Below, one piece after another: positions 56,418 to 64,000 of a stretch of 64,000 bases of DNA. Positions within the stretch are counted from its first letter, which is position 1, and each line of letters opens with the position of its first letter. The notes under the pieces were generated by a model. That model was not told the DNA's origin. It did no database searches and saw only the letters and a list, made by a program, of their open reading frames with translations. Source of the stretch: Desulfobacterales bacterium (GTDB taxonomy: Bacteria > Desulfobacterota > Desulfobacteria > Desulfobacterales > JAAELO01); NCBI GenBank assembly GCA_024226555.1, contig JAAELO010000494.1, positions 1 through 64,000 on the forward strand, read 5' to 3'. Position numbers and translations under genes: made by a program.

Positions 56418-56689
56418 CCCCATAAGAGAGCGTTAACGCCTTATAAACAGACATTTACAAGATTTATAAAATAAAAATACTAAAATATAGAAATTATATT
56501 TATTTACTTTTACTGATATTAACGGTGCGTTGGAAGACCATTAACACACCCTATGAAAATCATATCAATACTTTTTTATTATAAAATCTGTTTTTTAAAC
56601 TTTTCAAATGTTTAGCTCTCGGCAGAGGATTTTTTTTTGAGATAGCTTCTAAAAAAGTTTAGGTTTTATCAGCAACGCTATTTAAAGTA
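56418..56689. other. Non-coding spacer with short palindromes
   Basis: 272 AT-rich bases. It contains the perfect palindrome GCGTTAACGC near 56428 and an imperfect hairpin formed by GGTGCGTTGG and CCATTAACACACC near 56524. The second could end transcription of ycaO from the other strand but lacks a T-run. Confidence 0.4.
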
Positions 56690-58420
56690 TTATGCCCCAG
56701 CAATCAAAGCACTTATGTTTCTTTCGTAAAGTTTTATAAATTTTATATAATTATTACTTTCAATATTGAAGTTAAAAAGAGATTTAACGGAAATCTCACC
56801 ACTTATGATTTTAGTTACTTCCAGATAAAAATCTTTTCCATAGGCATTATTTAAGTATTCTTTATAATCATCTATATTTTTATCTTCTTTTTCCATATTT
56901 AGAAGTATTTCCATGCATGAATATATCTTTGCTCTATCAGGATCTGTTGCATCTAAAGAAAGCATTTCAAACCACATTAGAGTTTCATCAAATTCCTGAA
57001 TAGAAATTGAAAGTAGTAATAAAAACTCGCAGATTGAAACGGGGTATTTTGAGTCAGTAATAACTCCTGTTATCTCATATATGCTTTCATTGTAATCAAA
57101 CTCTTCATCCATGATAAACTCATAGAGTTCCTTAGATGAGGCCTTATCTTCAAAATCAATTCTTAATAGTTTATCTCTTAATAGAGCTCTTCTGTTTTTA
57201 TTTTCATAAGTCAGATCTGTAAGGGGATATATCTCAGAAAATCCTGGTATAATAATTCGACAGCAGTAGATTCCTAAATGATCATAATCTGCAATATAGA
57301 TCTCTTTATCCTCGTTATTAATAGTGTTTAAGAGATATTCATATTGCTCTTTTGTATTCCCCTCAAAATTAATGAAAGAGTATTCGAAATCTTTCTTTTC
57401 TGAAATTGAGTCTATTAAAATGTATCCTGTGGAATCTATAAAATGCTCTTCAAGATTTGAAGGGCTTTGTACGAGTTCTTTATCAAAACTTGGTTTTTTG
57501 AGATCGTTTAATTTATCAAGGTCTCTTCCCTGTAGTAATTCAGTAAGTGTTCTTTCAATGGATGTTTCAAGAAAAGGGTGTGCTCCATATGCTGAAAAAA
57601 CAGCTCCTTCTTTGTTTATCAGATTGATATTTATTACAGGGAATTTTCCACCAAGGGAGGCATCATTAACTTTTATTATGAAACCGTGAGATTCCAGTTC
57701 AGTGATTGATTTTTGAATATTGGGGAATTTTTCAAGAACTTCATAGGGTACTTGTGGTAAAGAAATTCCATTTGAGATAATTCGAAATTTAATATTTCTT
57801 TCTATTATTTCAGACAGAGCCTGAACTCTTGCTTCATAAACAGAGTTTCCGGCAGCCATTCCATTACTGACGTATAGATTATCGAGAATATTAACCGGGA
57901 AATATACCTTTGATTTGGTATTAATTGCTTCAAAAGGAATTGCACAGATTTTTTCAGAGTCTGTATTGTAATCAACAAGGTCTTCAGGGCTTAGCTCACC
58001 ATAGAACTCCCATAAGGATTCATTTAAACATCTTTTTTTAATATCATCAGAGGATTGTGATAGCCAGGTCTCATCAGGGTGGAAAACAAAAGAACTGTTT
58101 TTTTTAAGGTAGTAATCGCAAAACAGGTAGTTGCATGAAATTCTTTCAAAAAATTCCCCTAAACCACTTGTTATTGCAGCTTCCCTGGTCGCACCTTTTC
58201 CATTGGTATATATGAAATGGGAAGATTTTTCTCTTATGTGAACTGAATAGATTCCAGATACTGGATTGTTCCATGATCTCTCCTCAATATCAAAACCGTG
58301 TTTTGAAAGAAGGGATCGCATTTTTGAGATTGTAACTTCGTAAGATTCATCCTTGTCTATTGGAGTTTTAACCATTTGTTTTTTGTACTTTGGATCTTTA
58401 TCATTTAAATCTTTATTCAT
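56690..58420 (-). CDS. ycaO: YcaO-domain protein, E. coli YcaO type
   Basis: 576 residues, close to the 586 of E. coli YcaO and alike along the whole length. Residues 1-60 lead into the YcaO fold: FTNGKGATREAA-type loop as YTNGKGATREAA (about residue 75), LGEFFERIS, and NGMAAGNSVYEARVQALSE with acidic ATP/Mg ligands (about residues 185-205), then TELLQGR and EIYIADYDHLGIY. Residues 430-576 are a helical, TPR-like tail as in E. coli. YcaO enzymes activate amide carbonyls with ATP; E. coli YcaO is linked to methylthiolation of ribosomal protein S12, with RimO. There is no RiPP precursor or partner cyclodehydratase here, so a housekeeping role is likelier than natural-product synthesis. Its ATG overlaps the stop of the CULT-domain gene by four bases (ATGA), which suggests translational coupling. 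Confidence 0.92.
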   Translation of the reverse strand: MNKDLNDKDPKYKKQMVKTPIDKDESYEVTISKMRSLLSKHGFDIEERSWNNPVSGIYSVHIREKSSHFIYTNGKGATREAAITSGLGEFFERISCNYLFCDYYLKKNSSFVFHPDETWLSQSSDDIKKRCLNESLWEFYGELSPEDLVDYNTDSEKICAIPFEAINTKSKVYFPVNILDNLYVSNGMAAGNSVYEARVQALSEIIERNIKFRIISNGISLPQVPYEVLEKFPNIQKSITELESHGFIIKVNDASLGGKFPVININLINKEGAVFSAYGAHPFLETSIERTLTELLQGRDLDKLNDLKKPSFDKELVQSPSNLEEHFIDSTGYILIDSISEKKDFEYSFINFEGNTKEQYEYLLNTINNEDKEIYIADYDHLGIYCCRIIIPGFSEIYPLTDLTYENKNRRALLRDKLLRIDFEDKASSKELYEFIMDEEFDYNESIYEITGVITDSKYPVSICEFLLLLSISIQEFDETLMWFEMLSLDATDPDRAKIYSCMEILLNMEKEDKNIDDYKEYLNNAYGKDFYLEVTKIISGEISVKSLFNFNIESNNYIKFIKLYERNISALIAGA

Positions 58421-58818
58421 TCTATTCCTTCAAATATTCTATCTGCAATAATTCCAAAAAAACTGCTTGATTGTGACCCAAAATACCATCCCATATGTAT
58501 TAAACAATTCCCGCATACAGCTATCTTCCAGCTGTAACCAGTAAACCATGTAAACTCACCTGAAAAAGGACCTTCCAGTGCACATCCATCTGCTGTTCTA
58601 TATATTCCTATCTCAAAAAGCAACCCGTGCGGATTAGCAAATGTATGTATATGAATATCATCCACTGTTGTTTTTTCAGAAACAGTTGAGATTTGATAAT
58701 TACAGTTTTTACAGGCAATGATTCGCTTTTCTTCCTGTTCTGTTTCATCTGCTGTCTGAACAGCAGTTGAACCTTCTGTATCTTCTTTAAAAAGTGTTGT
58801 TTTCTCAAGCGTTATCAT
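58417..58818 (-). CDS. CULT-domain protein (cereblon-type ligand-binding domain)
   Basis: 133 residues. After a polar 30-residue leader comes a single CULT domain, the fold that in human cereblon binds thalidomide-type drugs. Seen here: zinc ligands Cys36-Cys39 and Cys102-Cys105; HTFANPHG (residues 58-65); and three tryptophans W91, W97 and W111 in the EFTWF, YSWKI and HMGW motifs. The 6 and 14 residue spacing equals that of the human drug-binding cage (W380, W386, W400) and of the bacterial homologue MsCI4 (W79, W85, W99). No other domain is attached. Proposed natural ligands include cyclic imides at protein C-termini and uracil-like compounds; the bacterial role is unknown. It is the first gene of a two-gene unit with ycaO. 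No clear Shine-Dalgarno precedes ATG 58818. Confidence 0.9.
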   Translation of the reverse strand: MITLEKTTLFKEDTEGSTAVQTADETEQEEKRIIACKNCNYQISTVSEKTTVDDIHIHTFANPHGLLFEIGIYRTADGCALEGPFSGEFTWFTGYSWKIAVCGNCLIHMGWYFGSQSSSFFGIIADRIFEGIE

Positions 58819-59247
58819 ATTAATGTTTTATACCAAAATTAAAACTTTTACAATTGGCAACCATAATTCGCGACTTAAATTTAGTAAAAAAAACAAAATT
58901 TTTTTAGGATGTTTCACACATAGAAAAGATAGTAAAAACTTATGGATTCCTGATACTTCCCAAAAAACAAGTTTCTTGTGAAGTTCTGGAATGACGACCA
59001 ATAGAGTGACGACTCCGTTGGAATAACAAGCTCCAATCTTAATTTTTAAAATGTGTTTGTTAAACCAATAATAAAAATGTCGTTGTTCAGCATTTTTATG
59101 TGCCTCTTTAGTTTTGCTGAGTATGAAGGAAGTCGAATAAAAAAGGTTTTTATTTTTATGCAATGCTTTTTGAAGCAAAAGTTTAGCTTCATATAAAACA
59201 AAAAGGATTTTGTTTTGTTTGCTTTGCAGGAGGTTTTTTTAGTTTGT
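58819..59247. other. Non-coding region upstream of the CULT gene
   Basis: About 430 AT-rich bases without a credible gene. Minus-strand frames exist but are low in complexity (poly-Phe/Lys) and lack ribosome sites. A promoter for the CULT-ycaO unit should lie within it. The stretch 58930-59030 is less AT-rich than its surroundings and may be the remnant of a repeat. Confidence 0.5.
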
Positions 59248-59394
59248 AGGGAACCTCTAATAACTGATCTTTTTACGAAACACAGATATATCAAAAATAA
59301 AACTGCAGTAAAATCAACCCGTTGTTTTTTGTTATGCCTTGTTTTTTGTTATGCCTTGTTTTTCATCAAAAATTCTAATTATTAGAGGGTCCCT
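59248..59394. mobile_element. MITE-like element, copy 1
   Basis: About 147 bases bounded by inverted repeats: left GGGAACCTCTAATAACTG, right TAATTATTAGAGGGTCCC. The ends and parts of the interior (AACTG...GTAAAA...GCCTTGT...TCAAAA) match the element at 63381-63510. No coding capacity. A 14-base tandem repeat (TTTTTTGTTATGCC) lies inside near 59325-59358. No obvious target duplication. Confidence 0.72.
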
Positions 59395-59407
59395 GTATCT
59401 AAAGAAT

Positions 59408-59446
59408 AAAAAACCCCAAAGGTAAATAATAAGAATACCTTTGGGG
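59408..59446 (-). terminator. Rho-independent terminator after the zinc-ribbon gene
   Basis: CCCCAAAGGTA (59414-59424) and TACCTTTGGGG (59436-59446) form a perfect 11-base stem; on the minus strand it is followed by TTTTTTATTC. It lies eight bases past the stop of the minus-strand gene. Confidence 0.88.
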
Positions 59447-59453
59447 ACAGATA

Positions 59454-59822
59454 TTAACCCTTAAAGAAGAAGTTTTTTACTCTTTTAAAAAAACATGGAT
59501 TTAAAGAGTCTTTGAATTCTCCGGCATCATAAAATGCACCGTAACACACAGAACATGATTCATATGATATATTTGGTTGATCTTTATCAACCATCTTAAT
59601 CATAAGTGTTCTGCACTTAGGGCAATTAATTCTGTCAATTTTGTTGAATTCTTTTCCTTCTGTGGGCGAGCCTGAATCCAGTCGTTCAGAGTTTCTGATT
59701 TTTTTTAACTCTTCATATTCAAGTGAATCGAACCAAATTCCTTTACAACTGTTGCAGCGGTCAATCTCTATCGTCTGAAATACAATTTTTTCCATTTCAG
59801 ATTCACATTTTGGACAAATCAT
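59454..59822 (-). CDS. Small protein with two TFIIB-type zinc ribbons
   Basis: 122 residues. It holds two zinc-ribbon units of the zf-TFIIB kind: CPKCxxEM...CNSCKGIWFD (residues 3-32) and CPKCRTLM...CSVCYGAFYDAGE (about residues 68-102). Each pairs two CxxC knuckles with the aromatic (I/A)(W/F)(F/Y)D signature that is typical of small bacterial proteins of unknown function. The tail is basic and aromatic. A strong GGGAGG precedes ATG 59822, and a clear terminator follows, so it is a single-gene unit. Likely a nucleic-acid or protein-binding accessory protein; role unknown. Confidence 0.85.
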   Translation of the reverse strand: MICPKCESEMEKIVFQTIEIDRCNSCKGIWFDSLEYEELKKIRNSERLDSGSPTEGKEFNKIDRINCPKCRTLMIKMVDKDQPNISYESCSVCYGAFYDAGEFKDSLNPCFFKRVKNFFFKG

Positions 59823-59939
59823 TTAAAAAACCTCCCAAAAACTTAACTTTTTTCTATTATAACAAAAATAATTATCCAATAGAATAGAAAATTGGGTGAT
59901 CTATTTCACAGGTTATTTAAACATTTGAGTTCTCTATTG

Positions 59940-60539
59940 TTACCAATTTATTTTTTTAAAAAATGACTCATATTTGATACTTTTGAAAAAATCATCAGTC
60001 AAAGATTCAAAATTTCTCATTAAATCTTCTTTTTGTGCTTTTTGTGAAATAAATAATTTAATCACAATATTTTTATTCTTTGGGTGCCTTAAAAAAATTG
60101 AGTTTGATTCAACCGATCTAAAATAAGTGCCTTTTGGGTCAGTTGAATAGTCTCTATATTTGAAACATGTTTTATAGAGAAAATAACCATTAATAGAAAT
60201 TTTTCTAAAGGAAGCTCTGATGTTCTTGTACCTTTTATTATTTTCTAAACTAATAATTCTCTTCTCTGATTCAGAGTATAATTTGTGATCTGAAATACCT
60301 GGTAGATTGTGAACAGATACTTTCGCAAATATCAATTGTCCCTTTTTACCTTTTTTAATAAGGTCTATTTTTAAATCATTTTTTTTTAGTAAGTAAAGGT
60401 TTTCAATTTTAGGTGGTAAAATTGAAAACCCTTTAAGATGAAGTCTTTCTGATGGTTTATTAACATCTATCTGGTTAGATCTATCTGAGGAACATGAAGT
60501 TAAAAAAGAGAAAAATATTAGTATGAATATTTTCTTAAT
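59940..60539 (-). CDS. Lipoprotein, apparently with an ATT start codon
   Basis: Read from TTG 60335 the protein would lack a sensible N-terminus. The frame continues upstream without a stop, and from an ATT at 60537-60539 it reads (M)KKIFILIFFSFLTSC, a complete lipoprotein signal with lipobox LTSC (Cys about residue 16). GGAG lies seven bases before that ATT, inside the end of the upstream gene, whose stop is only two bases away. This gives 199 residues and a tight pair with the phosphofructokinase gene. The mature part is basic, beta-rich and unrecognised; it should be anchored in the envelope. ATT starts are rare, so a sequencing error or an unusual initiation event must be considered. Confidence 0.62.
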   Translation of the reverse strand: MKKIFILIFFSFLTSCSSDRSNQIDVNKPSERLHLKGFSILPPKIENLYLLKKNDLKIDLIKKGKKGQLIFAKVSVHNLPGISDHKLYSESEKRIISLENNKRYKNIRASFRKISINGYFLYKTCFKYRDYSTDPKGTYFRSVESNSIFLRHPKNKNIVIKLFISQKAQKEDLMRNFESLTDDFFKSIKYESFFKKINW

Positions 60540-60541
60540 TT

Positions 60542-62623
60542 TTATGCTCCGATTGAATTTAAAACAAGAGTAATAGGCCTGTCCTCTTCTATATTTCCAG
60601 TGAAGCGAATGGGACCTGATTTTCTGAAATGATCAAGCCCTGGATTTGCTCCCAGCCATGTATTTCTCATCTCCTTAACAACCCTAAAAGCATTGGAATT
60701 TAAGTCAACTATGCTTTTTTCAATAACAAGAGAGAGTTTACCTCCTCTGTCTTCAAGGTGCATCAGTGGAGCTATTGGAATACCTATCGGTTCCCAAAGT
60801 TCAAATCCTTTTTCCAGATTTCTGATCGCTGCCATCTGCCCGGTTGAGCCTCCTGCAATAAGGCTAAAAACTGTCATTCCAAGATTATATGTATATTTAC
60901 AATCAAATTTTGTAGGGTCAGATCCTCTTCCATCGTAACCATAGAAATGAGACTGTGTGGAAAATTTGGGTATGGATTTTTCGTATATGCCTAAAACAGG
61001 TTCAGGAATTTGTTCTTCTCCAAGTGATCTTTCGAAGGTTTTCCTAAGAGTTTTCTTAGACATTATCTCTTTTTTCATAACCATATATTCATCATTTTGT
61101 TTCTCATCGAAATTATCAAAGAGAACGGGTCCATAGATTGACGGGTCCACACCATCAGATTCAAGAAATTTTATAAAATATGATTTTTTTATACCCTTTT
61201 TGTAGATACCTTTCTCTTTAAGAATATTCAGATAATCCTGAACAAGATTCATAATAATTTTATCAGTATCTATCTGTGAAAACTGAAAATTACCATGACT
61301 ATCCCTTTCAATCAGAAGGCCTTCCTTGAAAAAATCCGGGATATCATTAAAAAGACCATTGTCTCTGGAGTTCCATATTGAAAATGAGTTCTGTTCTCGT
61401 TCTAAACGCCTTAAAAACTCTAATTTTTCATCAAGTCCATGGAATTTTGTATGGAAATTTGTATCGTGTGTATCATTATAATTGGCTATGATAGTGTTTA
61501 GTTTTGTAATAAATACCTGGATTTCATTAATAAACTCAAGAATACCCTCGGGGATGATAATGACACCATAATTCTTCCCAACCGCAGCTCTTTTTACTAT
61601 GCTTTTACAAATGAGACGTGAGAGATGTCTTAAAGTCATTCCATATGCACTGTAATCGACAACACCTTCCTTTTCGGCTTTTTCAAGTCTTTTTGTATCT
61701 GTATAATCTGCAAGGTCCTCACCAATTAAAGTAATATTTGGGTGGGTCTGAAGAGATACTTCAAGTGCAAGGTGGCTGGCAACTCTTCCCATAACCTTGC
61801 AAATATGCCAGTATTTGATATCGGAATTACAATCTGTACACAGATTACTAATGTTTTCAGAAAATGCTCTTGCAGCTGTATGAAACCCAAAAGACATTGC
61901 ACATAATATTGTACCGTCATCGGATTTAACCTGAAGATCGCCATCAATAGTCTTTGGAACACCTATAACCTGAATATTTGAATCATAAAGATCCTGGGCA
62001 AGAAAAGCAGCATTTGTGTTTGAATCATCACCGCCAACTATTACGATTGCATCCAGACCAAGGTTTTGACAGGTTTCTTTAGAAAATTTCTTCTTTCTAT
62101 CAGAATCTATCTTGGTTCTTCCCGTTTTAATCATGGAAAAACCACCTAAATTTCTGTATTTATCGACAATTTCCTTTGTTATTTCAATTGTTTCATTTTC
62201 GATAATACCATCAGGTCCAAGTAAAAAACCAAATATCTTATTCTCTGGATTTGCATTTTTTGCAGCATCAAAAATTCCTGCTATTACGTTATGTCCACCG
62301 GGAGCGGGACCACCTGAAAAAACCACTCCGATTTTTCTTAGCTTTACAAATTTTTCTTTATCAGTTGAATTGGAGTCATTTGAACCAATAACCTGTTGAA
62401 CATTATTTCCTATAATAGCAGGGAGCTTTTTCTCTGCCTCTCTATCAATTTTAAAAGGGTATTGGGGCGCTTCTTCAAGGAATGTAAAATCATTCTTAAA
62501 TGCATCACATTTTGCAGGTTTGTATCTTCTTCTCTCATAAACTTCCTGGCTAACATTGTTTATTGCTTTGTCTACACTTTTATTTTTGAAAAGTTCTTCG
62601 ACTGATATAAATTGTCGCGTCAT
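60542..62623 (-). CDS. pfp: Diphosphate-dependent phosphofructokinase
   Basis: 693 residues. It interconverts fructose 6-phosphate and fructose 1,6-bisphosphate using pyrophosphate. Seen here: GGPAPGGHN in the N-terminal Rossmann part (about residue 105), GGDDSNTNA (about residue 197) and PKTIDGDL (about residue 223). Asp in GGDDS and Lys in PKTIDGD mark the PPi type rather than the ATP type, which has Gly at both places. MGRVASH and the IPEG block complete the sugar-phosphate site. The length exceeds the usual 550 residues of long PPi enzymes; an N-terminal extension of about 90 residues and extra helical segments between residues 370 and 530 account for it. A strong GGAGGA precedes ATG 62623. 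It lies downstream of trmB with the lipoprotein gene behind it. Confidence 0.93.
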   Translation of the reverse strand: MTRQFISVEELFKNKSVDKAINNVSQEVYERRRYKPAKCDAFKNDFTFLEEAPQYPFKIDREAEKKLPAIIGNNVQQVIGSNDSNSTDKEKFVKLRKIGVVFSGGPAPGGHNVIAGIFDAAKNANPENKIFGFLLGPDGIIENETIEITKEIVDKYRNLGGFSMIKTGRTKIDSDRKKKFSKETCQNLGLDAIVIVGGDDSNTNAAFLAQDLYDSNIQVIGVPKTIDGDLQVKSDDGTILCAMSFGFHTAARAFSENISNLCTDCNSDIKYWHICKVMGRVASHLALEVSLQTHPNITLIGEDLADYTDTKRLEKAEKEGVVDYSAYGMTLRHLSRLICKSIVKRAAVGKNYGVIIIPEGILEFINEIQVFITKLNTIIANYNDTHDTNFHTKFHGLDEKLEFLRRLEREQNSFSIWNSRDNGLFNDIPDFFKEGLLIERDSHGNFQFSQIDTDKIIMNLVQDYLNILKEKGIYKKGIKKSYFIKFLESDGVDPSIYGPVLFDNFDEKQNDEYMVMKKEIMSKKTLRKTFERSLGEEQIPEPVLGIYEKSIPKFSTQSHFYGYDGRGSDPTKFDCKYTYNLGMTVFSLIAGGSTGQMAAIRNLEKGFELWEPIGIPIAPLMHLEDRGGKLSLVIEKSIVDLNSNAFRVVKEMRNTWLGANPGLDHFRKSGPIRFTGNIEEDRPITLVLNSIGA

Positions 62624-62704
62624 TAATCTCCTCCGTTACTCATATAAATTAAATACTTTGTATTTTTAACCTGATTTTATGAACTCTTCAAGTGAAAAGC
62701 TTTC

Positions 62705-63358
62705 CTATTCAATAGAAAACCTTATGTATTTTATGGTTTTATTCTCTTTTAGATATTTCATTTCGTAGGTTGTTTGTATAGAAGTCAGATCATTCAGATA
62801 TTTTGAATTATACAGATCATCAGTTGCAGCATGGATCTTTGCACCTGTCTCTTCAAGGGTCTCCATTGTAAAATTAAACAGAGTATCATCATCTGTTTTC
62901 AAATGAAGAGTCGCCCCTTTTTTTAATACTTTCCTGTAAATATTCAGAAATCTTTCAGATGTTAATCTTTTTTTTCCATTTTTCTTTGGTCTTTTGAGGT
63001 ATGGATCGGGAAAAGTTATCCAAAGCTCTGAAACAGAATCCCGGGATAAAAATTTGTCTAAATGTTCTATCTGCATCCTTAAAAAAAGAGCATTATCAAT
63101 ATTCTCTTCAAGCGCTATCTTTGCCCCATGCCAGAGACGTGCACCTTTTATATCAACACCAATAAAGTTTTTATCCGGATATTTCCTTGCAAGGTTTACA
63201 CAATAGTCTCCCTTACCACAACCAAGCTCGAGTATAATATCTCTATCCTGATTACAGAAATCCTTAAGCTCTTTTATATCTGTTTCTTCCTCTCTACAGG
63301 GCAAAACATTTGAAAAGGTTGCAACTTCACTATATTTTCTTAATTTATTTTTTCCCAC
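62705..63358 (-). CDS. trmB: tRNA (guanine-N7-)-methyltransferase TrmB
   Basis: 217 residues, normal for the family. It methylates G46 in the variable loop of tRNAs with SAM. Seen here: SAM motif I ELGCGKGDYCVNLA (about residue 43), GVDIKGARLWHGAK (about residue 67), and the family signature FPDPYLKRPKKNGKKRLT (about residue 115) with TDDD further on. The start is GTG at 63356-63358; the N-terminal RKYSE block just after it agrees with the usual family start, although the ribosome site is weak. It is the first gene of the trmB-pfp-lipoprotein run on the minus strand, with 81 bases before pfp. Confidence 0.94.
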   Translation of the reverse strand: MGKNKLRKYSEVATFSNVLPCREEETDIKELKDFCNQDRDIILELGCGKGDYCVNLARKYPDKNFIGVDIKGARLWHGAKIALEENIDNALFLRMQIEHLDKFLSRDSVSELWITFPDPYLKRPKKNGKKRLTSERFLNIYRKVLKKGATLHLKTDDDTLFNFTMETLEETGAKIHAATDDLYNSKYLNDLTSIQTTYEMKYLKENKTIKYIRFSIE

Positions 63359-63380
63359 ACAACACTCATAATTTAAAAGT

Positions 63381-63510
63381 GGAACCTCTAATAACTGCCT
63401 TTTGACCGAATTACTGCGTTATTCCCAAAAAAGAACTGTTGTAAAAACCGATTCGTTATTTTTTTCTATAGCCTTGTATTTCAATCAAAATCCTAATTAT
63501 TAGAGGTTCC
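63381..63510. mobile_element. MITE-like element, copy 2
   Basis: 130 bases bounded by perfect 14-base inverted repeats, GGAACCTCTAATAA and its complement. The interior shares blocks with copy 1 at 59248-59394 in the same orientation. It sits 22 bases upstream of trmB. It does not code for protein and would need a transposase from elsewhere. Confidence 0.75.
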
Positions 63511-63581
63511 TATTAATTAAAGAACAGGAATACTTATCAATCTGTTTAATAAAAATCCAGTATTATTTCAAAAACATAAAA

Positions 63582-63616
63582 AAGGTTAATCAAAACATCT
63601 CGTTATGATTAACCTT
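63582..63616 (-). terminator. Rho-independent terminator for the ugpE operon
   Basis: AAGGTTAATCA (63582-63592) and TGATTAACCTT (63606-63616) form a perfect 11-base stem around a 13-base loop. On the minus strand the stem is followed by TTTTATGTTTTT, as expected for termination of the leftward ugpE transcript. Confidence 0.78.
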
Positions 63617-63677
63617 AAATTTAAATAAAAATTATTAGATCTTTTCTAAAAAATAAGATTTTGGTTATAGTTCAAGG

Positions 63678-63740
63678 CTAATCCAAATTTTATACCGCAG
63701 GCATACTCGTAGTATGTTGAGGATTTTAAGTTTGGATTAG
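63678..63740. repeat. Nested palindrome downstream of ugpE
   Basis: The outer arms CTAATCCAAA (63678-63687) and TTTGGATTAG (63731-63740) pair perfectly; an inner hairpin CATACTCGTAGTATG is centred at 63709. The whole would form a long, partly bulged stem-loop between the ugpE stop and its terminator. It may be an interspersed repeat or an RNA structure in the ugp 3' untranslated region. Confidence 0.55.
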
Positions 63741-63774
63741 ACGTAGAAACTGGACCAAAAGATATTTTTGAGAT

Positions 63775-64000
63775 CTATTTTTCTGCGTCTACTAACCCCT
63801 TAATAAACCACCTCTGCATAAATAGAACCACAAGAATTGGCGGCAGCATTACAAGTAGTGCAGCAGCTAATGCTATATTCCATTCAGGAATATCATCTGC
63901 CTGGGGAATAAGGTTTTGAAGTCCGATAACAGCTGTTATCATTTTTGGGTTTGTAGTTATTAAAAGTGGCCATAGATACTGATTGTAACCATAAACAAAT
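63775..64000 (-). CDS. ugpE: ABC transporter permease, UgpE-like (C-terminal fragment)
   Basis: Only the last 75 residues are in the window; the 5' part lies beyond the right edge. They read FVYGYNQYLWPLLITT, then a hydrophobic helix with EWNIALAAALLVMLPP, and end MQRWFIKGLVDAEK. The same blocks close E. coli UgpE (EWN...LIPP...MQR.F..GLVDSEK), the inner-membrane permease of the sn-glycerol-3-phosphate importer. Other sugar permeases of the MalG family share the fold, so the exact substrate is less certain. TAG is at 63775-63777. A nested palindrome and a strong terminator follow, so it is the last gene of its operon. Confidence 0.85.
   Translation of the reverse strand, partial: FVYGYNQYLWPLLITTNPKMITAVIGLQNLIPQADDIPEWNIALAAALLVMLPPILVVLFMQRWFIKGLVDAEK

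Noticed and set aside
56425-56560. Possible integron attC site after the orphan gene
   Set aside because: GCGTTAACGC and the GGTGCGTTGG hairpin do not give core sites of the GTTRRRY/RYYYAAC pattern with proper spacing, and no integrase is seen.
56690-58818. RiPP biosynthetic locus around ycaO
   Set aside because: The YcaO is of the E. coli type with a TPR-like tail, and no precursor peptide, E1-like partner or dehydrogenase is nearby.
58828-59294. Two overlapping minus-strand ORFs upstream of the CULT gene
   Set aside because: Low-complexity Phe/Lys-rich translations of AT-rich spacer; one runs into the MITE-like element.
60333-60335. TTG at 60335 as the start of the lipoprotein gene
   Set aside because: A lipoprotein signal peptide in the same frame lies upstream of it, with a ribosome site.

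Overview
The window is AT-rich bacterial DNA. About three quarters of it (1-46955) is one co-directional run of four giant modular polyketide synthase (PKS) genes. No module carries an acyltransferase domain, each ketosynthase (KS) is followed by the LPTYPF-type flanking linker, and C-methyltransferases and tandem ACPs are embedded, so this is a trans-AT system. The freestanding AT, the loading module and any tailoring genes are not in the window; the first gene is cut by the left edge.

Assembly line, read in gene order (cMT = C-methyltransferase, EI = enoyl-isomerase-like, KS0 = non-elongating KS). Protein 1: ...ACP, KS1-DH-KR-cMT-ACP-ACP, KS2-DH-KR. Protein 2: docking, ACP-like domain without serine, ACP, KS3-DH-KR-ACP, KS4-DH-KR-ACP, KS5(0). 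Protein 3: docking, EI, ACP, KS6-DH-KR-ACP, KS7(0). Protein 4: triplicated docking helix, EI, ACP, KS8-DH-KR-cMT-ACP-ACP, KS9-DH-KR(Ser to Ala)-cMT-ACP, KS10-ACP-TE. The most striking features are two KS0/EI modules that are each split across a protein boundary, a last KR that lacks its catalytic serine just before a non-reducing terminal module (which would fit a diketide-ended chain able to close to a 4-hydroxy-2-pyrone), and clear traces of recent block duplication.

47125-53616 holds a large CHAT-like/P-loop NTPase protein whose CHAT catalytic positions are replaced, a secreted ankyrin-repeat protein and an AEC-family permease. 53617-56689 is an accessory stretch: a TM2-domain protein, REP-like palindromes, an IS200-type element with a ribosome-site-sequestering hairpin, and an unrecognised gene with a ParB-like DGHHK motif. 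56690-64000 is mostly minus strand: ycaO overlapping a small cereblon-type CULT-domain gene, a zinc-ribbon protein, a lipoprotein that seems to start at ATT, a PPi-dependent phosphofructokinase, trmB and the 3' end of a ugpE-like sugar/glycerol-phosphate ABC permease. Two copies of a short MITE-like element with GGAACCTCTAATAA ends lie here.

The organism is a Gram-negative-type bacterium (lipobox lipoprotein, cleavable signal peptide). A long PPi-type phosphofructokinase, ugpE and the AT-rich composition would fit a spirochaete, but this is only a weak inference.
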